64,000 nt of DNA, from contig JAHYIO010000003.1 in the NCBI GenBank assembly GCA_020543525.1, forward strand, positions 1,922,001 through 1,986,000, given 5' to 3'. Positions within the stretch are counted from its first letter, which is position 1, and each line of letters begins with the position of its first letter. Made by a program: the position numbers and the translations under genes. Origin of the DNA: Coriolopsis trogii (Eukaryota; Basidiomycota; Agaricomycetes; Polyporales; Polyporaceae). Below, in pieces: positions 11,929 through 22,020 of this stretch. The notes below the pieces were generated by a model that was given only the letters and a program-made list of their open reading frames with translations, did not search any database and had not been told where the DNA came from.

Positions 11929-13233
11929 TCACGGCGCGCTCAATACGATCTGGAACGGAGGATGAGCTAAGCACGGAGGAGAATGGTTGCCAACGCCGCA
12001 AACCTTCATGAACTGCTCGTAGTTCATCTGCACCCAACCGTCGCGGTCCGTGTCGACTCTGAACCACATAGCTCAGCCTACTTCACGCATGCAGGGAAAC
12101 GAGAAGTCAACGTACCGTTGGAATGCTTCTGTGAGAGTCTTGACAACCACGCACGCCCGAACGAAGCGGTCGAACGTGATGCCAGGTGGGGGTCCGTACC
12201 GGTCAGAAGGACCGGAAGCTACTTCAAGTTCAGCACACGCTCGAGGCGTTCCTTTCATATCACACGGATGCGCGACATACCATATTTCTGTTCGAGCAGC
12301 AAGAGCAGCTGTGGCGACAGGTTGTAGCCAAAGCTGCGCAGCGCCTCTGAGAGCTCGGCTCCTTCGATAGAGCCAGACCTATCTCGGTCGAAGTGCCTGA
12401 AGACGTTCTGCCAGTCCTGGATGTACTTCCAGAGTCCCACAAATTCTGGAAGAGATCAGAAACAGTGAACATCGCGTTTCTTAAGCTCGCCCGCGGCAGG
12501 GAAACATATCTGGACCTACCATTGAAGCCGATTGTTCCACTACGGTCCACGTCCTGGAAGGATCGAACGTCAAGGTACAGAAGACGAACCACGGCAGACA
12601 AGGTACGCACGAAGATAGACATGAGCATCTTGACCGTGTCGAGGTCGAACTCTATCAACATTAACCTCATCAGTCGCGGAGTTCAATCGGGCGAGACCCG
12701 TCCACGTTTGCATTCATACAAGGCGGGCACGAGGCATCCCCCGATAGCAGATCTGCACCAACGCCCCACCCTCCCGCGTACATCTCGACCCCGCCCAGAA
12801 CGCGAACGACGGAAGGTGACGAAAGAACACTCACTAGTCCAGTTTCCTGTAAATCGCAACCCCACGATCAGCCCCGATCGCGAACAGCAAAGGCAAATCA
12901 GAGAGGAAAGATCGCCGCCTGGGATTTGGAAACGAGATTGTGAAACTCGGACGCACCATTCACCAAAGCGGCCTGCAGCTCGGTCACGCTAATCGCGCCC
13001 GAGCGATCAGTGTCGACGGCGGAGAACCACTGCCACAGCTGGGGATCGGCCCCGGCAGGAGGGCCAGGAGGAGGAGGCGGGGCACCGTATCCGGGGGCGC
13101 CGCCGTGGCCATAATATCCTTGCGGAGCTGCGCCGTATTGCGAGCTCACAGGGCGTGGCGGGGGCGCGCCGTACCGAGACGAGGTCGAGGCATGCGAGGA
13201 GTGTCGGGAGGGACCGCCGTAGTGAACAGACAT
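11929..13233 (-). CDS. penta-EF-hand protein (peflin/ALG-2 type)
   Basis: Eight exons (12957-13233, 12835-12846, 12611-12651, 12520-12553, 12281-12445, 12116-12218, 12004-12058, 11929-11949) join in phase to 235 residues. The N-terminus is Gly/Pro/Tyr-rich with repeated YGAPPP-type units, as in peflin. Calcium loops follow: DTDRSGAISVTEL, DVDRSGTIGFNEF, then GLWKYIQDWQNVF and DRDRSGSIEGAEL, a degenerate GITFDRFVRAC region and DTDRDGWVQMNYEQF. The block ALVNGNWTKFDLDTVKMLM is diagnostic of the family and needs the 12-base exon at 12835-12846. The last exon encodes only IVLSAP. The preceding 54-base intron (11950-12003) has no stop and is a multiple of three, so a retained form would add 18 residues. 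Family members are calcium sensors acting in ER-to-Golgi transport and membrane repair. Confidence 0.93.
12835..12846 (-). other. 12-base internal exon of the penta-EF-hand gene
   Basis: Minus-strand GAAACTGGACTA lies between TTACAG (12847-12852) and GTGAGT (12829-12834). It provides the NWT of the family block ALVNGNWT-x-FD, with phase 1 on both sides. Confidence 0.9.
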
Positions 13234-14214
13234 CGAGGTATGGAAAGGATGAAGGGAGGAATGTAGTCGCGGCAGATGATGGAGGGAACGTCAAAAGGGG
13301 ACTCTGGGGAACGTTAGCGCCCTTATGAGCAACAAGAGACGTCGACGAGGCTGTGCGTCTGAATTGTCAGCCCTCTCGCCTGGCACCGCAGTGTCAGATA
13401 TCTGACTCGTATGCGGTGTTAGTGCCGAACCAACGCAAATACGCCCGAGCTCATCGTCGGACGTGGCTGTATTGAAGACGGGCGCTCAGGTGATTGTAAG
13501 TAATCTTGGGCTTGTTCCTCTTGTACAGTCCGCTTTAACTCCTGTTATGACACCGGAGCTACCTGGGTAATTAGAATTCGTTGACTTCCCCATGCTTTCG
13601 ACTCCACTGAACGAGAGCCATTTCTGTAGGGAGACTGACTGGACGACATGGCTCAAGAGACGAGGATTGCTTGGGGAACTTGACGCCGGGCACAGATGAC
13701 GTACCGAGTCGCACTGCCGCTGCCGGCTGCTCTTGCCGCACAATGCGAGGAGATGCCGGGACCACTGTGAACTGCTTGGCGAACTCTACACGGACTTCAA
13801 ACGCTGCTTGGGTATTCTTGAGTCTTCTCACCATCCTCAGCAGGTGTCTACAAGCATCTGAGACCCTTTCGAAAGCCGCGATGAACCTGGGTAGGCAGTC
13901 TCATCCTCGTCGTTCCGAGCCCGAGGTACGAAGGAGAAAGCCAATCTGGGACGGATCTCGGGGGTGGGGCACCCGCGAAATCATATGACCCGCGCTATGA
14001 AGCGGACTGAATGCCGAACCGGTGGCAGGCAGCGGCTCGGGGCAGTCGTCCCCTTGCATCGACAAGTCCAACCCTCGCCAAACTGCAACACAACCGCGCA
14101 GCCCCTGGTCGAGCTAGGAAGCACAAAGGCCCGCCCTATCGACACCGAGCTTCTGGCGATTGTAAACCACTCTACGAAGATTGGTGCAAGACGCCGTTGC
14201 AAGTTGGGAACGCC
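13234..14214. other. intergenic with one doubtful exon
   Basis: About 980 bases between the divergent starts of the penta-EF-hand gene and the HAD-like gene. Apart from the doubtful minus-strand exon listed separately I see no gene. Confidence 0.4.
13571..13886 (-). CDS. possible exon of an unrecognised small protein
   Basis: After a possible acceptor (ACCCAG) at 13887 the minus strand reads FIAAFERVSDACRHLL, then MVRRLKNTQAAFEVRVEF and AKQFTVVPASPRIVRQEQ, which looks helical and coding-like. A donor (GTACGT) near 13710 and an acceptor (CCTACAG) near 13625 would give a second exon ending HGEVNEF. I cannot find a convincing first exon or start codon and do not recognise the family. It could equally be chance open frame. 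Confidence 0.22.
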
Positions 14215-15876
14215 ATGACCTCGCCGCACCTCAAAGCAGTGATATTCGACGTAGGATCTACTGCCTTGCGTAGCGAAGCAATACTCACGCGTTGCTTCTT
14301 TCTGTGCACAGATCGGCGGCGTGGTCTGCCGCAGCCCACTCATTGCGATCGCAGCCTACGAGCGGGAGCACGGCATCCCCCACAACTACATCAACTGTGC
14401 AATGTGCGTGCACCGCGCCAACCTTCTGTCCCCCAGTTTTATGTATGTCACAGCCCAAAGATGACGCTGACACTCCCTTTCCTATGCCAGCACGACGCGC
14501 GGGTCACATGGCGCGTGGCAGAAGTTCGAACGCGGCGAGATGACCCTCTTCCCGTTCTACGATCAATTCGGCCGAGAGCTGTCAGACACGGTGGTAAACA
14601 ACCCAGCGTACGCCGCGTACTGCAAACGGCGTGGTATCCGTACGTGGACGTCTCCTTCTGCGCCGTTATCCTCGTCCCGAGTGGATACGCGTGAATACAT
14701 ATTGCCACCGCTGACAGTTTACTCTTTCCTTCTCCCTCGATCCTCGATCCCTGATCTCCAGCGTGCCCGGCGCTGCCCGAGAAGCTGCACATCGACGGCC
14801 GCGAGGTGAGCCCCCGTCGAGGACCGCACTCCGCATCCGGAAACCCCGCGAGGCGACAGGGCTGACAAGGGAACCATGCATCCTAACCACGAAACAGCTG
14901 TTCGGCCGCATGATGCGAGAGAGCGGCGAGTTCGACACGCGCGTCGTCGAGGCAATCAGACGCATACGAGGTAGGCTCCTCTTCCCTCTTCGGTCCTCGC
15001 GATCGAGCCCTCCGCATGCAATCACGCACGCTCACCGAACGCACGATCGGGTCCTAGCTGCGCGCAGGTGGCGGGTCATCGCGCTCACCAACAACTTCTC
15101 CAAGTCCGACGCCGATATCATCGGCGCCGCCCCGCCTCCCGTCGAGCACCACCCCCGCTTCTCCGTCCAGTCCGAGCTCGAGTTCCTGGGCTGGCAGGAC
15201 GGCGCGACCCCTCCGCGCCTGCGCGCCCTCTTCGACGACTTCTGCGACTCGAGCACGCTGGGAATGAGGTATGTCTGTCGCTCGACGCGTCGTCCCGAAC
15301 GCACGTATCGCTGCACCGTGGTGTGTGCATCACGCTGAGCAAGTTTCGCTTGGCTCCGCCATGAATGGCAATAGGAAACCCGAGCCCGAAATATATCTCC
15401 TGGCATGCGAGCGCAACGGCATCAAACCCTCAGAGGCCGTCTTCCTCGACGACCTTGGAATGTAAGAGGATTTCCCTTCCAACATCCTCCCAAACCCGCG
15501 ACCCTGGCCGCCACCCCTGCCCGCTGCGTGCTCTTCTATACCGCCCCGCTGGCATATCTGACGTACGAATATGCAGGAACCTCAAAGCAGCCCAAGCGCT
15601 GGGCATGGAGACCATCCGTACGTCTTCCACCCGGCGGTTCGTCACGCTTGACGTCGGCCCGCCAGACTGTCTCGAACGCGTTCCATGCATTGACGGCCTT
15701 TTGCATTTTGTTTTCTTGTTCTATGGCTTCCTTCCCTCTCCCTCTTCGACTTTCTGCGAATAGAAGTGGCCATTGGTGGATCACTCGAGGCGCTGAAGAA
15801 GCTCGAGGCAAAGTTGGGCATCGACTTGACTAGCGGCGAGCCCGAACTAAGCGAGAGGACTCCTTCCAAGCTCTGA
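14215..15876 (+). CDS. HAD-like hydrolase with C-terminal SKL
   Basis: A haloacid-dehalogenase superfamily protein resembling the phosphatase-like domain of soluble epoxide hydrolase and ACAD10/11. Exon 1 gives MTSPHLKAVIFD and exon 2 IGGVVCRSPLIAIAAYE, forming a motif I that reads FDIGG. The canonical DxDxG second Asp is replaced, as in epoxide-hydrolase-type N-domains. The cap region follows: SHGAWQKFERGEMTLFPFYD, PALPEKLHIDGRE and LFGRMMRESGEFDTRVVEAI. Motif II is VIALTNNFS, motif III KPEPEIYLLACERNG, and motif IV AVFLDDLGMNLKAAQALGM. The protein ends ERTPSKL before TGA at 15874-15876, a canonical PTS1, so it is probably peroxisomal. At least seven short introns interrupt it. The physiological substrate is unknown. 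Confidence 0.88.
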
Positions 15877-16128
15877 GGATGGCGACGTCCCTAGACACGA
15901 TGTGCGATCTGGATCGCACGCCCGGGTGGGCTTCCCAATGGGGTGGTCTTTCAGGATGGATTACAGGCGGCCATCGTACTGCTATATGTACGGTCAGGGA
16001 GTAGGCGGGAGCGGTCTCAGACGGCGAGCGTGTGCGCAGGACGGTCGGGACAGTCTATTCGTTGTACTAGTTTATGGCAGAGTTGAAACGCGATACCATG
16101 CACACCATGCACGATGCAGGTTGCGTGT

Positions 16129-16538
16129 CTAGAACGGCTTGTCCGACGCAGGGATCTTGTCCTCCCAGTAAGCCCCGATCTGGGAAGACGAGGCGAGGCG
16201 GGGATCAGGATTACGGGATGCCTGTGGGGCGGCGGAGGCGTGCTGAAACGTACCACGGGGATTTTGGACAAGAAACCACGCTTGACGAGAGGCGTGACGG
16301 AGAGAAGCTATGCATGAGGTGAGTCTTGGGGACACGATCAGGGCAAACGGTGTGCGACATACGTAGAGCGCAGTAACTCCCGCTCCCGCACCCCAGAGGC
16401 CCAAGCTGGGTGTCCATGCACGGAGGGACTGAGCATACCATCCACCCGGGGTCAGCCGGGAGGTGATACGACTTGCATAAGACTTGCCTTGAGAGCCCGG
16501 GTCTGAGGAGGAACTGGGTGGTAGTACACGCGAGACAT
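16129..16538 (-). CDS. QCR10: cytochrome bc1 complex subunit QCR10
   Basis: Small accessory subunit of mitochondrial complex III. Four exons (16488-16538, 16363-16428, 16254-16307, 16129-16179) give 73 residues: MSRVYYHPVPPQTRALK, SLRAWTPSLGLWGAGAGVTA, LLSVTPLVKRGFLSKIPV and IGAYWEDKIPASDKPF. The single membrane helix with PSLGLWGAGAG, the matrix-side VKRG...SKIP segment and the terminal TPxSDKPF-like end are hallmarks of fungal QCR10. All junctions are phase 0. The first intron appears to be GC-AG: exon 1 ends AAG and is followed by GCAAGT. Convergent with the HAD-like gene and divergent from NOP16. Confidence 0.88.
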
Positions 16539-16922
16539 GTCGGATAGGTGGGTTTGTCTGAACGACGACGACTGGCGTACGGGACGAGTTGGAGGAGAGT
16601 GCAAACACGGTGGACGACTGAGCGTCCTGCGTTGATGCTGGCGGGGCGTGGGCTCGCGGGAATACCCGAAGGGGCCGACTCGCCGGCCTCCTCCCAAGTT
16701 GCCGACTCGCGTTCTTTCCTTTTCACTCGCAAAGTCTTCTCTCCATCCGCCTCATTCCGTCTTCATTGCCTCCAGGCTCACCCTCACGACCTGCACTGCG
16801 CACGGCTGTCAAACTCGTGCCGGGAATCGCACACACTCGCACAGCAGCAATCTCCACCCGTCGTATCTCCGACCTCGAGCATCTAGGCCGCACAGCAGGC
16901 CAACCCTGAACGAAAATCGACC
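16539..16922. promoter_or_regulatory. divergent promoter region QCR10 / NOP16
   Basis: A 384-base spacer between the divergent starts of QCR10 (-) and NOP16 (+). No TATA element is obvious, as often for housekeeping genes. Pyrimidine-rich stretches lie toward the NOP16 side. Confidence 0.5.
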
Positions 16923-18015
16923 ATGGCGAACCCCCGACAGAGACGAAAGTTACGCTCTGGGTCGCACAGGCCAGTGCAGCATTCACGGCACGCAAAAAAA
17001 CTGCTGAAGAAACAACCACGTTGGTGATTTTTACCTCCATCGTCCGGTCTCTCACCGTGGCGCCGCATGGACTGAGCGTTTTGTCCTGAATTTAGCCATT
17101 CGGGGCCCTAAAGTGCTGCAGGAGGCCTGGGACGCGCGGAAAACGGTTAGACAAAAGTGAGTGGTGCCTTGTTTCTGGAGTATGATGCGCGCAGGCGTGC
17201 CGCAGGCATTACGACAACAAGAGACTCGTGAAACTGATTCGCGGCTGCTGTTGTGCTCTACTTGTAGTTATGAAGCTCTGGGGCTGGCGGCATCCCTGAA
17301 CCCGATCGCGTCCGGGGGGACGGAACGCAAGTTGGGTGCGAACGCAGACGCAGAGGAGGGTTCGAACGAGCGCGAGGCAAGCACGTCTGGCGGAAGGGGA
17401 AGAGAAGGGACCAATGGGGTGCCGAAGGGGTACGGGAAAATCATCCGCGACGGGGAGGGAAACGTCGTGGACGTGCACCTGGGGGGTGAAGACGAGGACG
17501 AGGACGAGGAGATGACGGCAGAGGGAGGGGACGCGGTTCTCGAGCCAGGAGCGGACGATCAGCTCGCAGGGTGGGTAGGGCTGGGTTCGGACCCCAAGAA
17601 GCGTGCGCCACCGGGGGCAGACACGCGGGTGGTGCAAGGTGAGTGTCTATCGAGAGTTTGGGCGTGGTCGAAGGATGTGATACCCAGCCGATAGCATCAC
17701 TGCCATCGGAGGGCTTCTCATCCTTCTGTCAAGCCCGGGCTTCCCGTAGGCCTCCAGATTGGCGGGCAATCGCGCTCATTTGTGTCCTTGTTCTTAGCCC
17801 TCGAGCAGCTGTCAGAGCGCGGAGAGGCGCGTGTGCCGCGGTTCACGTCGACGGGCGAGCGGGGCACGCTGCAGCGACTGGTGGCCAAGTACGGGGAGGA
17901 CGTGGAGGGGATGGCTCGGGACCGACGGCTGAACGCAGACCAGCGCACAGCCGGGGAGCTTCGGCGGGCCATTCGCAAGGCTGGCGGGAGCAAGGGGCTG
18001 GGTCTGGCTGTGTAG
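16923..18015 (+). CDS. NOP16: 60S ribosome biogenesis protein NOP16
   Basis: Nucleolar protein needed for pre-60S ribosome maturation. The start MANPRQRRKLRSGSHRPVQH is the family signature: a basic N-terminus, then HAKKLLKKQPPIRGPKVLQE after intron 1. WDARKTVRQNYEALGL follows after intron 2. A central acidic stretch (GGEDEDEDEEM, about 17485-17515) is followed by a final exon with LEQLSERGEARVPR, LQRLVAKYGEDVEGMARDRR and LNADQRTAGELRRAIRKAGG, the conserved C-terminal domain. Introns are GTTGGT...TTTAG, GTGAGT...TTGTAG and GTGAGT...CTTAG. The stop is at 18013-18015. The first donor is a weak GTTGGT, but the phase and the PPIRGPKV block support it. Confidence 0.9.
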
Positions 18016-19105
18016 CTGAGGCCGGACTCGCTGTCTGGCTCTCACCGTCAGGGTCTGCGCCAGACGGTGGGTGGGCCGCGGTGGAGGAGAGCTCGGTGCG
18101 GGTGCAGACGGTGGACAGACAGCTGAGGATGGTCATTGTCGGCAAGGAGGGCCTGGCCGGAGGGGAATGTTCCGAATGTGGCTGTACGAGTGAAATCGCG
18201 TGGACGGGAAATAGAAGGTATCCGGCGGATGGAGCGGCTGAGAAGAGTGTCGGCCTCGGATGAATGGCGCAGACCGAGTGTGACACCCGCACGCTGTCCC
18301 CATCGTCGCCAGCCATGTTGGCGAGGGCGACGTGTGCGAGGGCCGCGCAGATGAGCAGACGTCAGATCCGTGCGTCCTTGTCGTGATTCCACTCTCGCGA
18401 TGTTCTCAATGCTCCCAGGCGCACCCCGCGCCTGTGGACGTCCACATATAGCGCACATGCACCCCGGGGGAGTAATGAAGGAACGCTGTCGAGGGCGGGC
18501 ATCAGATCACGTACGACGACGCCGCGCACGTCCCCCGTCGCGATCCGTCGTCCTCTAACAGGGCTCGCGTGCGTGCTTCTGCGGGCACCGACCGCACGTC
18601 TCGCATCGGGTGCCCGATGGGAGGGGATGGCAGACATGCGCATCTCGCCCACAGACGCGGGCACGCGAGATGCCGGGAGAGTGGGAGGCAAGAGGCATGG
18701 TATGTTACGGACTGGTTGATATTTGACGGATCCGGGGGTCAATGACGGTCAATCTAGGTCTCTGCGTCTCTCCCTGCGGCGTCTGGGGCGACTGAATTGG
18801 CACCGACTGCCCAGCGGACCCTCGAGTGTGAAGCGGCAGAGAGGAGCGGCAGGGAAGCCCAACTGCGAATGCGAATCGACCCAAAGAGGCCCGCGAGTTT
18901 GACATGGACCCATCCCTCCCAGTAATCCCATCCGTGTCCTTTCCCATCTTCTCCACGGTCCGTCCCCGCCAACGCTCTTTTCCTTTTAGACTGCACTCCC
19001 TTCCGAGCCCTCGCCCCTTCCTCCTTCGGTCATCTATAAATCCACCCCGCCCCCTCCCCCTCCCCTCCGTCCCTCCCCCGCACGAACACACCTCCGACGG
19101 CCCAC
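18016..19105. other. intergenic, no gene seen
   Basis: About 1.1 kb between NOP16 and the transcription factor. Several overlapping GC-rich open frames occur on both strands without motifs or splice logic. The last 200 bases are pyrimidine-rich and contain a TATA-like box for the downstream gene. Confidence 0.5.
19035..19040 (+). promoter_or_regulatory. TATA-like element of the Zn2Cys6 gene
   Basis: TATAAA in CATCTATAAATCC, 71 bases before the ATG at 19106, followed by a CT-rich stretch typical of fungal transcription starts. Confidence 0.55.
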
Positions 19106-22020
19106 ATGTCGTCCAGGAACGCCCCCTCCCCCCTCAGCCGCACACAGTCCATCTCCCCCTATCCCAATATGTCCCGCAAAGCGCCCACCCAGCCAAAGTC
19201 TACCAGGCAGCAGTACAGCGGTGCGCGTCCCCATCCCCCGTTCTCCTCGGCCTGCTCACCATTCGTCCCTTGCAGCCTGCGGAGCATGTCGCATGCGCAG
19301 GTACCCATCTTCTATCACATTCCCCGGTAACTCTATCTGACGCGCGCATTTACAGGGTCAAGTGCGACCTCAAGGATCTCCCCACTCTCGCCTCCGGCCA
19401 ACATCCTCCCTGCTCGAACTGCAGCGAACGCGGCCTCAACTGCGTGTATGCTGTCCCTCCGACCTCTACTCGCGTTCCGTGGCTGACGCCGTTGCTCCCC
19501 GTGCAGCGACGAGTTTGCGGAAGTCAAGGCCGTGAAGCTCCTTCGACGCGGGCGCCGGCTTCAGAAAGTCGAGTACGTATATCCTCATCCCATATCCTGC
19601 TCCTCTTCTCATCGCATGGCAGAGCAGTATATGGCAAGGCGACCAAGGAAGACGCCGACCTCCACTCCGTTATCCCACCACGATGTGTGATCCCGCAGCT
19701 CAGACCGGAGTTCTTCAGGTCGCCATTCTTCAGGCGGTTTCATATCCAGCGTGCGTAGATGGGCCCGATCTCACCTTCGAGTCTCGTCGTTGACCCGACG
19801 ATCGCGTCTTTCGTACACCAGGACCCGTCCTGGAGCCCGAGGAGTACTCTTCTCGCTTCTCAGAGTGGTATAGCGGCCACAGCGATACGCTGCAATTTCC
19901 TGGTCAGTTGATCGCACTCGCTCTAGTAGTCTGGGCAGCCAGCTACGGCATCAACGAGGCCGGCGAAGATGTCCCCGAGCTCATCGACGAGGACATCCAA
20001 CAACGCAAAGAACGCATCAACGAGATGCTCCTCGAGTTGCTGTACCTGGTAGACATCCACAGCTTACTCCGCAAACCGTCTTGGGACGGCGTACGTGCTC
20101 TACTGCTGATCATGCCCCTCACCGAAGGTCCGTCCTCTAGACCGCTCGATTCCCCACGCGCTCTGAATGCCCTCTTGTTTGTTGCATTCAGAGGTCCAGA
20201 CACCGATGGAACGCCTGGTATGTCTGCATTATCAGCTAACATGGCTTTATAGCTCAATTATCAGCACAGGCTATGTACGATGCGACGATGAGCCAAGTAT
20301 ATGCGCTCTGCAGCCTCAATGTCGACAGCGGACAGGGCGAATACGTCGACGCCCTTGTGAGGGCCCGCATATTTTGGTATGCACATGTCGTTGACGGCGT
20401 AACCAGCGGCTTGCGGGGCGGTCGTATCTCATTGTGAGTTATCCCTGTCCACTGCCTCGGTTCGTAGAGCTGATCCCGAATGCCCAGGACGGACGACGAC
20501 CTCACCGCGTTTGAAGCGACGTTGCCGCCTCTAGGAAGCGATGGCGCAGCCTCGAGCTCGTATGCCTTCGCCTATCGGTTTGCTACCATTCCCATACGCA
20601 TAGCCTCCATATGTCGCGATGTTCACGCCGTCCTCACCGGTCCCAAAGCGCGACAGCGTGATGATATTGACGAGGAGAGTCTGGAAGATGCTTGGGCGGT
20701 GCTCGAACGTTGCTGGCGTGACTTGGATGGATTACGCCAATTTGGCGCATATGGAATTGTGCAAATGGAGGATGTGGAAAGATTCATTGATGGATGGCAG
20801 GTCAGTCTCACCGCAGTTGTGATGTCGTCGTCGCGTTTACCCATGCCCTTGTGGTCGGATTGCAGATTTTTCTTTTCGAGGCCCGTATGTATGCTTCCCG
20901 CCTGTTGCAGTCTCATAAAATGACATAAGTGCTCACAGATAATGTCATCCGCGAAGCCCTAAAACAGCGGCTCGTCGCACTCCCTGTCCAGGAGACAGCC
21001 TTCGTCCCTGACACCCATCCGTCGAACAGGTCCAGGAAGTCCGATACCATCCTCCGCCTCCACATGAAGGCCAACCAGAAGTGTCATGCTGTTGTCCAAC
21101 ACGTTGTCTCTATACTGCGCAGGAACCTCGGTAGTCCCTTCTTCCACTACGATGCCGCACTAGTCCGCGACGGGTGCTTCTTCGCCGGGTTCCTATTGGC
21201 CGGGGAGAGTGGCACACGCGAAGACGTCGAGGTCTGCCTCACTGCTCTATCAGAGATGCGTTGGGCGTTCTCGAAAAGTGACGAGCGGCAGCGGACCATC
21301 CGCTTGGTATGGGATGCACGGGCCTCTCAGTCTCGGGGACAATCCTCGCGCAGCTTCTCGTCCAGTCCTTCACAGGACACGATACGGGAGCCTGGCTCCT
21401 ACTCCGGCAGCTACGTTCGACGCGGTCTCATGCGCCCAACGAGCGTTCCTCCCATCTCACTCTCGGCGACCACCATGGGTCCTGGCTACGACTCTGCATC
21501 TGCTCCGAACACTGCGTGTACCTCGGACGGTAGGTGGCCCTCCACGGCATCTGCATCGGGCTCGGAACCTGATCGCTATCCAGCGTCCTCCCGGTCTCCC
21601 TCCATCCCCAGCACCTCCTCATCCTATGTGCAGACGTCGCACAGCGCGCTCAGCCTGAGCAGCGTCCTCCAGCCAGACGACGGCGGCGTCGGCCCGTCGT
21701 CCCTCCTCCTCACCTCATCCCGCGTTCCTGCCGGTCATCCGACTGGACAGGGCGCGTACTATGTACCACCCTATAATTACCTCCCCATGGGCGAGGGTGT
21801 GGCCACACGTCCGGCTCCCGCGCAGTCTGGCAGCTTGGAAACCTTGTCGCCGACTGAGCCAACCTCGGCGTACAACCATCCCACGACGAGCTTCGATTAC
21901 GCGGGGGTGTCATACTCGTCCTCCGGCCTCGGACAGACGGACGGAGGCCCAAGCTATCTTCCAGCACCGACCAGCAGCCAGAGTGGGAGCCCTCACTTTG
22001 GGGGGCCCAGCTACTACTAG
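19106..22020 (+). CDS. Zn2Cys6 transcription factor
   Basis: A fungal binuclear zinc-cluster regulator. Exons 1-3 assemble ACGACRMRRVKCDLKD then PPCSNCSERGLNCV, giving C-x2-C-x6-C-x15-C-x2-C-x6-C. The C3-C4 spacer of 15 is at the long end for the class. The basic linker VKLLRRGRRLQKVEAVYGK follows in the next exons. The middle homology region begins about 19680 (IPQLRPEFFRSPFFRRFHIQ) and includes DTLQFPGQLIALALVVWAAS and EMLLELLYLVDIHSLLRKPS. An exon of 19 bases (20866-20884, IFLFEA) precedes the last long exon. The C-terminus (about 21330-22017) is rich in Ser, Pro, Gly and Tyr and probably disordered, suited to transactivation. It ends FGGPSYY. Target genes are unknown; the adjacent genes do not form an obvious regulon. 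Confidence 0.9.
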
